Positions 1 through 10,855 of a stretch of 64,000 bases of DNA are shown here, in pieces; position 1 is the stretch's first letter; each line of letters opens with the position of its first letter. The notes under the pieces are model-generated. The model was not told the origin of the DNA. It did not search any database and worked only from the letters and a program-made list of their open reading frames with translations. A program made the position numbers and the translations under genes. Source of the DNA: Mansonella perstans (lineage: Eukaryota > Nematoda > Chromadorea > Rhabditida > Onchocercidae). The stretch covers positions 62,001-126,000 of the forward strand of contig JBAMDO010000091.1 of assembly GCA_037074765.1 (NCBI GenBank), written 5' to 3'.

Positions 1-18
1 TGTAGTGTTGTGTTACAG

Positions 19-791
19 ATATCTTTGTGGAGACTAGAAAATATGGCTCAGCAATTGCAGTTTTCATAACCTACATTGTTAGTTCCCTTCTCCATGTAAG
101 TTTTATAACATTTTCTATTTTTGGGATACGTTTGAATAAAGCTAGTCCGTCACGTTCTCTTCTATAAAATTCCTTAGAAAGTTCTGCAAAAAAGTTAAAT
201 TGTTGTATAGATTCTCTAATTTGAAATGTAGTATTATATTTAAACTTCGATTTCAGGGCATTAATTTCCAGTTATCTGCAGTGCTGCTTTCATTGGGACT
301 GTACACATATGCCGAGACAAGTTGATTCATTTTTTTTTTATTTTGAAGCATTCTTTGTTCGGATTTGTATTTAGGTTTAAGAAATTAATTTGCAGAAATA
401 AGGAGCAGCTTGAGTCGTCGTACAAATTCATGCGTTCGTGCAAGGAGATGTCGCAAAGAATGTCACCACATATTCAAAGAGGTTTTAGATCATTCCTTTT
501 ACTAAGTAGTTTGTAAAAAAACGAAGCAAAAATCAAAATGTTAGTGTTACGTATGCATACGCATGCTGCGTAACCAAGTTATGGTTTCAGAATGCTTTGA
601 GCACACTAGCTATCAATGTGCTATTTCGAGCTCTAGCTCTAACACATTTGGTGTACCTTGGAATGGCATTTGACAATAGCGCAGCAGAAACGGGATATTC
701 CTGGAGACATATATATTCTGTATGGGCTGACTCGTATTACTTTAGTCATGTTATCGGATTATTTACGCTGCTATTGTCATTGGTTTTTTAA
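19..791 (+). CDS. PORCN: Porcupine-type Wnt O-acyltransferase, 3' part
   Basis: Porcupine is an ER membrane acyltransferase of the MBOAT family that adds palmitoleate to Wnt proteins (MOM-1 in C. elegans). The window holds the last four exons, which I place at 19-95, 257-320, 396-481 and 591-791. They give 141 residues to the stop; the 5' part lies off the left edge. Exon 1 ends in SSLLH, the MBOAT catalytic histidine context, and exon 2 continues GINFQLSAVLLSLGLYTY. Exon 3 is read in the frame giving SCVRARRCRKECHHIFK, the cysteine-rich stretch seen in porcupine. Exon 4 encodes two membrane segments (around LTHLVYLGMAF and FSHVIGLFTLLLSLVF). All junctions keep frame. The gene faces ELP6 tail to tail in the inferred ancestral order. 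Exons 2 to 4 are repeated about 6.2 kb downstream. Confidence 0.85.
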
Positions 792-1355
792 AGGCATCAA
801 AATAGAATGAAATTAAAAGAAGTGCTCTTTGTATCTAAACCGTTCTTCAATTTATTATTTCCTTTCCTCAAGAAGTTAATATATTGTAACTTCATAAGAC
901 GACACAATATTAAACTTTCTCGAGCACAAATACACTGTATGCATTTAAATCACTTTTAAATACAATGTGTACTCATCCTCCTGTATTTATCTGATCTGAT
1001 CTCTAGCAAACATAGTTGTCACGACAACTATATTTAACAAATGTATAGAAGAGGTTGTCTATTTCCTTTTCTTTTATCTAGGTGATGATCGAATCTTGCT
1101 GCTGATTGATTCCCTTACTTTCTTTCCTAATTTCTTGAGAGGTATGTGTTTAGGTAATTGTAAATAACACTTAATTGTACAATCTTTTCTCATTATTCTA
1201 TATAAATAACTGTATAAGACGATGCAATCAGAACTTTATTTTGAAGCTGTTGAGTTCATAATTCCGGTCTTGACATCCCAGGAAGAAAAAGTCGTGCAGA
1301 TCGATCGCTTAAGTGATAATTGAAAATATTTTCTGCATACGGCGCTTCACCACTA
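177..1355. repeat. Direct duplication, copy A (1.18 kb)
   Basis: This segment recurs almost unchanged at 6393-7570. I counted about five differences: four substitutions and one base in a T run. It covers porcupine exons 2 to 4, the shared 3' intergenic DNA and the end of the ELP6 last exon on the minus strand. Copy A is joined to the intact upstream porcupine exon at 19-95. Confidence 0.95.
1256..1355 (-). pseudogene. Orphan 3' fragment of the ELP6 last exon
   Basis: These 100 bases match the final coding part of ELP6 (7471-7570) on the minus strand, including the stop codon and the AATAAA signal just beyond it. The match stops abruptly at 1355, inside the exon, with unrelated sequence upstream. 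With no other ELP6 exon nearby, it is a relic made by the 1.18-kb duplication, not a gene. Confidence 0.85.
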
Positions 1356-3234
1356 AAGCATTTAATGCATTTAATACGGGAAAGCATTTAATACGGGATC
1401 ACAGGCATCATTAAGATATTATGCGTACATATTGGAGGTAAATTATCACGCTTGAGTAAATAAATAAATAAAATTAATAAATTAATCGGGGTATAATGTT
1501 AAAATTTGATAGAAATTTCACAATAGTTTTAAATTTTTAACAAAAGGTTTCTTTAAAAAATATAACATCATTTATTGTCAGCAAAATTTATATCTTGCAA
1601 GTAATCAAATGGGGTTTACTTTTGGACTCAATATGGAACGTTCATCCGGAAGTAATAAATCCTCCATCTCTGGTATCCGACCTATAAATTCTTCCATTTT
1701 TTTTTTTTGTAAATGTTTTCAAAATAGGAATGAATTTAGAGAGATTTTCAATTTCTTCATTTATTCTTGCGGAGAGAAAAATGATTTAGTTAGTAAAATA
1801 ATAGTTGAAATGACTGACATTGCAGTTTCCATGCAGGAAATGAATGAGAATTGATAACGAAACAATATAATGAGAAAGACAAAGTTATGAGATGACGAAA
1901 ATTTAGGAAATTTTGTTTTCTAGCGTTATTTCCAGGTAATTTTAACACCATGTAGTAAATATTACGGAACTTTTTTTTCTTTTCTTAACTTTCTAGAAAA
2001 ATCAAATAAGTAAAATCTTTTATAACATTTACTGCGACAACTCGCGGACAAAGTGATTTAGGGTCTTGTTGTGCGCCTGTATTAAATTAATATATTATTA
2101 AAATTGATGTTATTAATTGATTAATTGAATTTGGAAAAAAATTAGGCAGGAAAGTAATTGTTGACAAACAAAAATAAACAATCAGGGAAAAAATTAAATT
2201 AAGAAATAAGAGAAAGATGAACATATATGGAAATAACAAACTTTAGACCAGGCATAATTTCTACTGCTTCATGCAATTTTACTGAGCCGTTCATTATTAA
2301 AAAATGAAAACTGCATGAATGTAAATTTGCGGTGTATTTCTTGAGCAATGCATAAAGCAAAAGGAAGAAAAGAAAATGTAACAAATTTTGTTCAATATAA
2401 TTAAGAAGCAAAAATATTTCTGGGTAAAAATGAATAAATCATTTTAAAATGAAAATTAAACAAAATTAAAGTTTCTGAAAGGAAGAAAAAAGAATGTGGT
2501 ATACTTTTGATTGACAAAAATTTTATTGTCGAAAAAAAGAAAACAAACAGCAATTACATTTAAAACATTTAAAAAAGTGATTACATGAATTTTATTAAAA
2601 TACTTTATCAATGAAATTAAATCAAGTATTAGAATTAAATAAGGATTGAATATCTTTGCTGGAAATGCTCTGCAAATTTTTTTTTAATAATTCCAATTTT
2701 ATCGCGTTTTTTTTTTATGATTTTAAGTTATAAAATTTGATCCGAAAATTTCGGGATTCTTAACAAAACACTCCGACATGACAATATTTTATTAACCGGA
2801 TAAAAATTTTTTGCCATCGGATAAATAAAGCTTGCAGAAAAAATGAGATATTATATTGCTTGAGAAATTGAAGATATTAAAAAATGGCGGTGTTTAATAT
2901 TGCTTGAGATCATTAATTTCTAATCAGTAATGTAAGAGAACGAAAATATGCATGGTGGTGATCTTTATAACTCTTAATATGTTAAGAGAATTTTGATTAA
3001 AATTCATTTCTAAAAATCAGCAAAATTTACTCCTTCTGAATTAATCCTTTTTTTTCCATGTTACAAAACAAAAACGACAAAGTTATTGTTGCTAAAGGAA
3101 AAATTCAAAAAACCACACTGCAAACGGATTGAACAAAAGGATTGGAGCATCATATTGAGGTACGATACTGAAGAGAGAGTGATTGAGAATTTGTGAAGAG
3201 AAATGTTGCTTTATGATGGAATTATATTTTTGCT
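1356..3234. other. Non-coding stretch inside the 5-kb insert
   Basis: AT-rich DNA between duplication copy A and the minisatellite exon. It begins with short repeats of a unit like AAGCATTTAATACGGG (about 1356-1400). Short open frames at 1609-1854 (plus) and 2199-2411 (minus) are low-complexity and lack convincing splice sites. I see no supportable gene. Confidence 0.6.
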
Positions 3235-4704
3235 CTAAATACGAATAAAGTTTTTATCTTGCTTATCATGATCACCATCCGAGTTGAAAGTACTGTTTTC
3301 CAGTTTCTTAATTGGTCGTGGACGCAAGGCACGCTTCATCGGACAAAATTTTTTTCCACCTTGCTTATCATGATCACCATCCGAGTTGAAAGTACTGTTT
3401 TCCAGTTTCTTAATTGGTCGTGGACGCAAGGCACGCTTCATCGGATAAAATTTTTTTCCACCTTGCTTATCATGATCACCATCCGAGTTGAAAGTACTGT
3501 TTTCCAGTTTCTTAATTGGTCGTGGACGCAAGGCACGCTTCATCGGATAAAATTTTTTTCCACCTTGCTTATCATGATCATCATCCGAGTTGAAAGTACT
3601 GTTTTCCAGTTTCTTAATTGGTCGTGGACGCAAGGCACGCTTCATCGGATAAAATTTTTTTCCACCTTGCTTATCATGATCATCATCCGAGTTGAAAGTA
3701 CTGTTTTCCAGTTTCTTAATTGGTCGTGGACGCAAAGCACGCTTCATCGGATAAAATTTTTTTCCACTCTTCTTTTTCCCATTCTTTTTATTCTTTTTAA
3801 TACATGCTGCTCTCGATGAAGTCAGGGAAACATTCTGAAAATTTGGAAAATCTGGAACATTGAAATTCATAACTTTTTTTGTACATTATCAACTACTTCT
3901 GCACTTCTTTCATTTTCATGTTAACAAGGAGAAAAATTTTTCGAATAAGAAAACTTCGCATGCTGCAGTAATTGCATTTTAAAAATTAACAATTGCAATT
4001 TATTAAGAAATAAATTATTAAGAATATTAAAATAAAATATTATCCAAAAAAATAAATTAATCAATGAAATTAATTAATTAATTACACTTCCAAATTTGGG
4101 TTTTGATTTACGTTCGCGAAGCCAATAGCGATTCTTTGATACAGATGATGCATCTAATTCGATTGTTGAATCCTTGCTGTTTTTCTGGTCAGTTTTCATA
4201 TTTCGACTCATTCCTAGTTCAGAATGGAAAAAACGATTAGGCAATACCGAAACTGTACCAAATTGAACAAGTTCATGTAGCTCTTCCTCTAAGCTGCTTT
4301 CGCTCTTTTCGACTTGTTTGAAAAAATTATTTCCACAGATCGATGATGAAGACGAACCAATAATTGATTGAGGAAAGCTTTGAGTGATATTCAGGAATTT
4401 ATTGGGAAATCTAATAAATTCCAATAACAAAAAATGTTATAATCAATCAATAAGAATACTTACCGACCATTTCGTAAAAAATTTTACCAACATTTCCTCC
4501 ATCTTTATTCTTGTTCTTAATACCACTTACATCATCACACATGACATTATTTAATCCTGATTTGGACGTATCAACAGGAGTGCTTTGACATAGTGGAATT
4601 GGTGATCGCGTGATGGAATTTTCAGCAACAAGTGAAATATCACCACAAGCACCAATAATTGTAGATAGCGGTTCTTTTGCAAAAATTTCATCACCAAGAT
4701 CCAT
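3235..4704 (-). CDS. Unrecognised basic protein ending in five 34-residue repeats
   Basis: I do not recognise the family. Three exons fit together on the minus strand: 4460-4704, 4086-4410 and 3235-3834, giving 389 residues if the ATG at 4704 is the start; further 5' exons are possible. The first junction works only with the second of two overlapping donors (GTAAGTATTC, four bases apart). The second uses AGT|GTAATT and a strong TTTTCAG acceptor. The middle exon is serine-rich and ends in RYWLRERKSKPKFGS. The last exon is lysine-rich (CIKKNKKNGKKKSGKK) and then carries five near-identical 34-residue units with FYPMKRALRPRPIKKLEN and an acidic NSDDDHDK. The alternating basic and acidic blocks suggest a nuclear or nucleic-acid-binding protein, but that is only inference. 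It lies wholly inside the block flanked by the 1.18-kb duplication. Confidence 0.6.
3258..3767. repeat. Coding minisatellite, five units of 102 bp
   Basis: Five head-to-tail 102-bp units start at about 3258, 3360, 3462, 3564 and 3666. The period is a multiple of three, so each unit adds 34 residues to the min-strand exon without changing frame. Differences between units are few: single-base changes such as ACC/ATC giving Gly or Asp, and one TGT for TAT giving Cys. This points to recent expansion or ongoing homogenisation. Confidence 0.95.
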
Positions 4705-5588
4705 GCCGCCAAGATAGCTCGATGATAATAGACCGTGTGACGTGTCGATAATTGAAATAAATAACCTCAAATTCACTTACTTCAGTTAAATGAAAAAAAA
4801 AATTTCATTTTAAATTGATATGCAAATTAAATAGATAAGCAAATTAAAGTGGTATGCAAATTTTACTCATATCATTTATCGATAGGTTTCATTGATAAAT
4901 TTTCACATAGCAAAGTTATTGCTTTCAGTATGCCAAATTTTTGTTGCTTCTTTAAGATATTTTTAGGTTAATTTCATTTTTTTTTTCTTTTTTTTTTTAA
5001 ATTTTTTCCTTTCATATCAATTATTTGTCACTCTTCATCATTTTTAAATTGTACTCTATGTTTTTTATTGATGGTGAAAATACTCCACCATGAATTTCAG
5101 AAAAATTTTGCAGATTTACAAAATAGCATTTTTTTTTCATATCTAAAAAATAAAACTTGTACAAAATAATTTTTGCAAAGTAATATGAAAAGATTAATCA
5201 TTTTTGCTATTTTAAGTTCACTTATCATTCATATATTTAATTATACAAAATTCAAAAGTTTAATTTCATTTCTTCATATCAAAACTTAAATGAAATATAA
5301 TTTGATTTAATTCATGTAAAAATTTATTGTATATTTTAATCAATTTTTTTTTTTCAGTTTGGAAAAATTTCACAAGGTGATAGCAGCGACTCCTCCTATC
5401 TTCTTTTCTTGCTACTCCTCCTTTTTCTCTTTCACTATGGACAGTGGTTACTTGGATAAATTTTAATTTTCCAGTATATGATTGGCCTGACATGTAATTG
5501 GAAATGAAATCATCATACACAGCATAACTTTTATCATTTTGGAAAAATTTTTGCAATCATTTTTGCAATCCAGAGAATATCAGTGAAA
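4705..5588. other. Mostly non-coding, with one unassigned minus-strand open frame
   Basis: The stretch holds long T and A runs and a minus-strand open frame at about 5340-5556 (with YMSGQSYTGKLKF and ARKEDRRSRCYHL). The frame has coding-like composition. I could not connect it in phase to the genes on either side, nor identify it. Confidence 0.4.
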
Positions 5589-6096
5589 TTAACTAGCCTT
5601 ATATTCAGTGTCTTGCGACAGTCGTTTGACTGCCTTCACTGTGTCCGATAACATACGCTTTTTATCGAGCAGTTCGTTAGTCTATGAGGATGTCGCGGAG
5701 GAAGTTTGTTTAGCAATATGCAGTAGAAGTGACACAGTAAGGCTTCAAATACGAGGAATTCAAGCTTGTTTTCTATTAAGCATAAACAATATTTTTTATT
5801 TCACTGGACTTTTACAATTCATTGCAACACTTGGCATTCAAAAATTCTTATAAAAATATTTTAAAGAATTTCTTACATTCTTCCCAAACGCTTTCCTCAA
5901 TAGACCGAGTAGAATACTGATAAATGCCTGCTTCAGGATTATAATGGTCGAACATCATGTGCATCCGTAATTCATGACCATGCAATTTTTGTATGCACGG
6001 TTTTCCAATCCAAAAACTATCCGGAAGGTGACTTAAAAACAGAAGTTGCCCCAGGGCAACGCCTCTTCGAGAAATCTTGCCTAAGTGATCATTCAT
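5589..6096 (-). CDS. Possible small unrecognised protein
   Basis: Starting at an ATG at 6096, an open frame reads MNDHLGKISRRGVALGQ and continues to STRSIEESVWEE, followed by a good donor (GTAAGA). Joining 5877-6096 to 5589-5638 keeps frame and ends in VKRLSQDTEYKAS, giving 89 residues. An alternative model uses a weaker donor in the first exon and starts the second exon earlier, adding TNELLDKKRMLSDT. Neither acceptor has a strong pyrimidine tract. The composition looks coding, but I recognise no domain, signal peptide or membrane segment, and it could be a fragment of a larger gene. It sits in the duplicated-flank insert, just before copy B. Confidence 0.4.
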
Positions 6097-6392
6097 TCAA
6101 TTCATTGCTTGAATTCCATTTTTTTAATAACAATAAATTTTTCCTCATCTTGCAAAATTACTTACGCTAACCGAATTTCGCAAAAATTTATTTAATTAAG
6201 TCTTGCCGTTTACTTGAGAAGCTTAAAAAGTTAAAAAATATTAGCAATTATTAAACAACAAATGTTGGCCGTTGAGACATTTACTTTACTTTGACACACT
6301 TCAAAATTATAAGTTCCAAGCTTTGAATATGTTCAGGAATTATTTACTGCACACGATTCCCCCTCGCCATCAGCTTCATTTTTTTTTCTTTC

Positions 6393-7570
6393 GAAAGTTC
6401 TGCAAGAAAGTTAAATTGTTGTACAGATTCTCTAATTTGAAATGTAGTATTATATTTAAACTTCGATTTCAGGGCATTAATTTCCAGTTATCTGCAGTGC
6501 TGCTTTCATTGGGACTGTACACATATGCCGAGACAAGTTGATTCATTTTTTTTTATTTTGAAGCATTCTTTGTTCGGATTTGTATTTAGGTTTAAGAAAT
6601 TAATTTGCAGAAATAAGGAGCAGCTTGAGTCGTCGTACAAATTCATGCGTTCGTGCAAGGAGATGTCGCAAAGAATGTCACCACATATTCAAAGAGGTTT
6701 TAGATCATTCCTTTTACTAAGTAGTTTGTAAAAAAACGAAGCAAAAATCAAAATGTTAGTGTTACGTATGCATACGCATGCTGCGTAACCAAGTTATGGT
6801 TTCAGAATGCTTTGAGCACACTAGCTATCAATGTGCTATTTCGAGCTCTAGCTCTAACACATTTGGTGTACCTTGGAATGGCATTTGACAATAGCGCAGC
6901 AGAAACGGGATATTCCTGGAGACATATATATTCTGTATGGGCTGACTCGTATTACTTTAGTCATGTTATCGGATTATTTACGCTGCTATTGTCATTGGTT
7001 TTTTAAAGGCATCAAAATAGAATGAAATTAAAAGAAGTGCTCTTTGTATCTAAACCGTTCTTCAATTTATTATTTCCTTTCCTCAAGAAGTTAATATATT
7101 GTAACTTCATAAGACGACACAATATTAAACTTTCTCGAGCACAAATACACTGTATGCATTTAAATCACTTTTAAATACAATGTGTACTCATCCTCCTGTA
7201 TTTATCTGATCTGATCTCTAGCAAACATAGTTGTCACGACAACTATATTTAACAAATGTATAGAAGAGGTTGTCTATTTCCTTTTCTTTTATCTAGGTGA
7301 TGATCGAATCTTGCTGCTGATTGATTCCCTTACTTTCTTTCCTAATTTCTTGAGAGGTATGTGTTTGGGTAATTGTAAATAACACTTAATTGTACAATCT
7401 TTTCTCATTATTCTATATAAATAACTGTATAAGACGATGCAATCAGAACTTTATTTTGAAGCTGCTGAGTTCATAATTCCGGTCTTGACATCCCAGGAAG
7501 AAAAAGTCGTGCAGATCGATCGCTTAAGTGATAATTGAAAATATTTTCTGCATACGGCGCTTCACCACTA
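6393..7570. repeat. Direct duplication, copy B (1.18 kb)
   Basis: Second copy of the segment at 177-1355, in the same orientation and shifted by 6215-6216 bases. It is joined on its right to the intact remainder of ELP6 and on its left to unrelated sequence, so its porcupine exons have no upstream partner. Confidence 0.95.
6473..7006 (+). pseudogene. Duplicated porcupine 3' exons without the upstream exon
   Basis: The copies of porcupine exons 2, 3 and 4 lie at 6473-6536, 6611-6696 and 6806-7006 with their splice sites and stop intact. The upstream exon carrying the MBOAT histidine (19-95) is absent before them; the duplicated segment starts inside the preceding intron. Unless transcription reads through from the first copy and skips the 5-kb insert, this is a non-functional fragment. 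The coding bases show no damage, so the event is recent or the copy is being homogenised, or it is an assembly artefact. Confidence 0.8.
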
Positions 7571-9009
7571 CGGTCCATCATATGCAACTGCAAAATTGTC
7601 GAGGCGGTTTTTTTTTTTTTTTTTTTTTTTGAACAATAGTACAAGAGCTAACGGAAACGGAATCGCTTATCTATCTAATGTAAGTTGACTGAGTATCAGC
7701 TGATCGGTTACGGAACATAGTGCTGGAAAAGACTATCAAATTAATGCTACAAATTTACCTGCCCTGTGACATCTTTAGCAAAACCATTTCCAATATGTTT
7801 AATATTTATAATCATATCACTTTCATGAAGAATAATATTCGAAATCTGATCTTTTGACAGAAAAGTTATCACCTAAAAATGAAGACGCCTGAATTTAACG
7901 ATTATTAAGCAAATAAGTGACATATATGAGACGTATTTTTACGACGAACTTTCTGTCGGGCTGACAGTAATAAAGAATTAATTTAGCTTGCCAGTATAAT
8001 TTCTAACTCCTTATTGAATTGTTGCAGGCACCGGATAAATGCAGGAATATGTGAGACGGTGTTAGTGAGGCTACAGAACACGGTAAAATTGTCAAATATG
8101 ATGAATACTTCCTTATCGCTTTCTTCAATATGCTTATTGATTTCCTATAACGACGATATGATGAAAATAACTATGCATTAGAAAAAGTCATTTTTCTTCC
8201 AATCGACTATGATGAAACACCCAAAAAGTGTTGAAAAAAAAAAAAAAAAACAATACTGATGGGTTATGGGAAGTTCTGAAATACTGAAAGATATAATACC
8301 TCCAGAATGCATGCAAAGAATGTGTCATCATTATCATTAATGAAGCCATTAGGAAGGAACTGGCTCACTGGCAAAAATTTTAGTTTTTCTGATAATCGTA
8401 CCATCACTTTGCTCGCCATTACCCTAGTAAGCATCTGCTGTTAAAATCTGTTAAATATAAGAGTTTGTATTAAAATGTGACAATTATATCCTTTACAGAA
8501 ATATGATTTTTTGCTCCCGCAAAGGAAAGAAAGATTACCACCTGGATGATCTCTCAATAACGACATCATTACTGTAAACTGATTAGCTCAATAGCTATAT
8601 GGAGCCTTTTTTCATCAAAGTACCTGCACGGTTACCGAGAAATTTCGACATGAATGATTGGCTACAAAGAAAAGTCCAATCAGCAATATTGTTAAATCTC
8701 AATAACATGAAATATAGGAAGGAATGTGACGCGTGGTACGTAACACTGAAAATACTTTCCATGGATTCCCGACATTTAAAGCATTTCGTATAGCCGATCG
8801 ACAACTAACACTGAACATGAGAGAAAATGGACAAACTTAAATGCCAGCATATTTCGTGTGGCTGATACGTAGATGACCTTTACGTTCTTCTTTACTGCAT
8901 AATCGACAATGCACAATTGCAAGAAAGCAGGTGAGCTCATATCTTCGCATTCGATCACAATAATACTGTGCCGCTTCTCATCCAATAAACTGCTAATCTC
9001 CGCTAGCAT
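7471..9009 (-). CDS. ELP6: Elongator complex protein 6
   Basis: ELP6 is part of the Elp4-Elp5-Elp6 subcomplex of Elongator, a RecA-like ATPase-fold ring needed for wobble-uridine modification of tRNA. Five exons (8837-9009, 8300-8423, 7992-8144, 7759-7872, 7471-7587) give 226 residues, against 266 in human from memory. Recognisable blocks in order: MLAEISSLLDEK at the N-terminus, a beta strand KNVKVIYVSATRN, the Walker-B-like strand EVFIIFDN, LHESDMIINIKHIGNGFAKDVTGQ, and the C-terminus SARLFLPGMSRPEL. As in other Elp6 proteins no classical P-loop is visible. The intron after residue L of KELEIIL starts with GC (CTG|GCAAGC), the only choice that keeps the alignment to human ELP6. An AATAAA signal lies about 16 bases past the stop. 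The last exon falls in the duplicated segment. Confidence 0.88.
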
Positions 9010-9275
9010 ATTCAAAAAATTCGACCACTAAACTTTCATACATTGGAAGGCTCCACGAAATAGAAACTGATCTCTTACCTTTGCTTAGTTCAGCATTTCT
9101 ACACCACCTCATACCTCGAAAGCAAATATTCCCTATATACACAGATATATATATATCACTTTATGTGGTAACGAAGTGGTAAAATATTTGCGTAACAATG
9201 ACCTTTATCTATTTAAAAAGAAAACATTTTTTAGCGAACAACCAAAAATTTTATTCCAGAAAACAAACGAGAAAT

Positions 9276-10280
9276 CTACTGATAGCCATAAGATTCTATC
9301 AGCTTCTGATAAGGTGAATTTTTAACAACATCTGATTTTAATGCCTCTGCGAATAGCTTCGATTTCATTTTTTTATGCTCATAAAATGCCGCACTTTTAA
9401 CTTTTCTTTTGGCTTCCAGCTTCGCAACTACGTCACGATAGTGCCAACCCACTTCATGCGCAAGACGCCCAACTGAAAATGCATTATCCTTGATTATCAC
9501 ACAATTTCAAATCGAAATATCTCAAAACGTTGAGCTTAAGTGAAGTGTGAGCTCAACAAACAAAAAGGCATGTCTTCCAATGAGTTCACCTACCAACATT
9601 ATTCATGCAAACGACCCGAACAGCAACAGTAAAGGTATACGCCATAATCACTAATATTGTCAATCTTTAAATATAAAAACTGATTTAACTATTTTGAAAT
9701 AAAATCCTGTGCAAATGAATCTTTCCCTAAGAATATTTCCTAAAATACCAACACAAAATCAAAATCAAAAATGAAGTACTTGAAATTCAAACCGAAAGTT
9801 ATTGTATACTGTCAACCAAGTAATCAAAAACATCAGTGTAAAAATTTATCGAAAGGAACATGTACCTGTGCAATACTTCCTTCGTGGTTTCAGCGCCAAA
9901 TGCCGTAAAGCTGCGGGATGAACTTGCCGTTTAACTCGGTCATAGGGTTGTGGAATACCATCGAATGCCTTCAAACGAAGCAGCGCCGCTTTTCCGCGAT
10001 GCGTTTTATGTGGTAGCATGCCACGGACAGTTCGCCAGAATATACGACTTGGTGCACGGAAATGGTATGGACCACGCGCTGGTTTAACGTTGCATCGCTT
10101 ACGCAGAAAGCTCATAAACTTCAGTTTTGATCGATGAAAATTACCAGAAATGGCAATATCTTCGCATCGTACAACAACAATTTTCTGACCAAGAAGTAAT
10201 TGCTTGGCAATAACTGATGCCAATCGTCCCAAAAGATGATCTTTCCCATCAATAATAATGGGTTTATCAATCAAACCCAT
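9276..10280 (-). CDS. rpl-16: Large-subunit ribosomal protein uL13 (RPL13A)
   Basis: Protein of the 60S ribosomal subunit. Two exons, 9866-10280 and 9276-9472, separated by a 393-bp intron, encode 203 residues, the same length as human RPL13A as I recall it. The N-terminal part reads [20 protein letters not shown] and the [20 protein letters not shown] motif is diagnostic of the family. [19 protein letters not shown] starts the second exon. The intron splits a valine codon and uses GT-AG ends. AATAAA lies about 20 bases after the stop. In vertebrates the introns of this gene host box C/D snoRNAs; I looked for C and D boxes in this intron on the coding strand and saw none. ELP6 lies about 260 bases downstream on the same strand. 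Confidence 0.97.
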
Positions 10281-10703
10281 AGTGTGTGCCTTAAATTAAG
10301 CTTAGCTGTAACTAAAACAGTCTAAGAACAATGAAAAGTCAGTGAACGAACGAAGATGAACACTCCAATTCCTACAGTCCAAAATAACGTTCACGTAACG
10401 ATCACGTAATGAATGCAATTAGCAATATTAGTGAAAGTGAAAAAGTGACGAATAATCACAAATCTTCGTAAGTATCAATCCCAGTATCAATGACCATTTT
10501 GTAAAGAACCACGTTACTACGATAAATCTAAAATAACAAAATGACACAAAAATTGCCACTGAACTACTAGCATCGCTACGTTTAGGGGTTGAGGATGTCT
10601 TTTTAAAATTTATGACAAACAACAATTTAAATTATTTTATTTATTCGGACAGCACTTGGCTACAAAGCAATAAAGACAGCTCAACCCGGACTCACACACT
10701 ACT

Positions 10704-10855
10704 ACCCATCTTACCACCCAACCCGCTATACAATTACCCATCAGACCACCCAACCCGCTATACAATTATCCATCAGACCACCCAAACCCGCCATACAATT
10801 ACCCATCAGACCACCCAACCCGCGCCATATAATTATCCATCAGACCACCCAAATA
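10704..10855. repeat. Non-coding minisatellite, about 32-34 bp unit
   Basis: Four full units and one partial unit of a sequence like ACCCATCAGACCACCCAACC followed by CGCTATACAATT, starting near 10704, 10736, 10768, 10801 and 10835. Unit length drifts (32, 32, 33, 34), so it cannot encode a constant peptide. It is far more C-rich than the surrounding DNA. Confidence 0.9.

Noticed and set aside
1609..1854. Plus-strand open frame of 81 codons
   Set aside because: Phenylalanine and lysine runs reflect T and A tracts; no splice partners or family likeness.
3259..3819. Long plus-strand open frame of 186 codons over the minisatellite
   Set aside because: It is the antisense shadow of the min-strand repeat exon: a 102-bp unit open in one frame stays open on the other strand too. 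The minus strand has the splice sites and upstream exons.
1356..6392. Transposable element filling the 5-kb insert
   Set aside because: I looked for terminal inverted or long terminal repeats just inside the duplication and for transposase or reverse transcriptase motifs and saw none; the 1.18-kb flanks contain host genes, so they are not LTRs.
9473..9865. Intronic box C/D snoRNA in the uL13 gene
   Set aside because: Expected by analogy with vertebrates, but no paired RTGATGA and CTGA boxes are visible on the coding strand.
10704..10855. Possible CRISPR-like array
   Set aside because: Units are directly adjacent with no unique spacers, drift in length, and sit in a eukaryotic intergenic region; this is a minisatellite.
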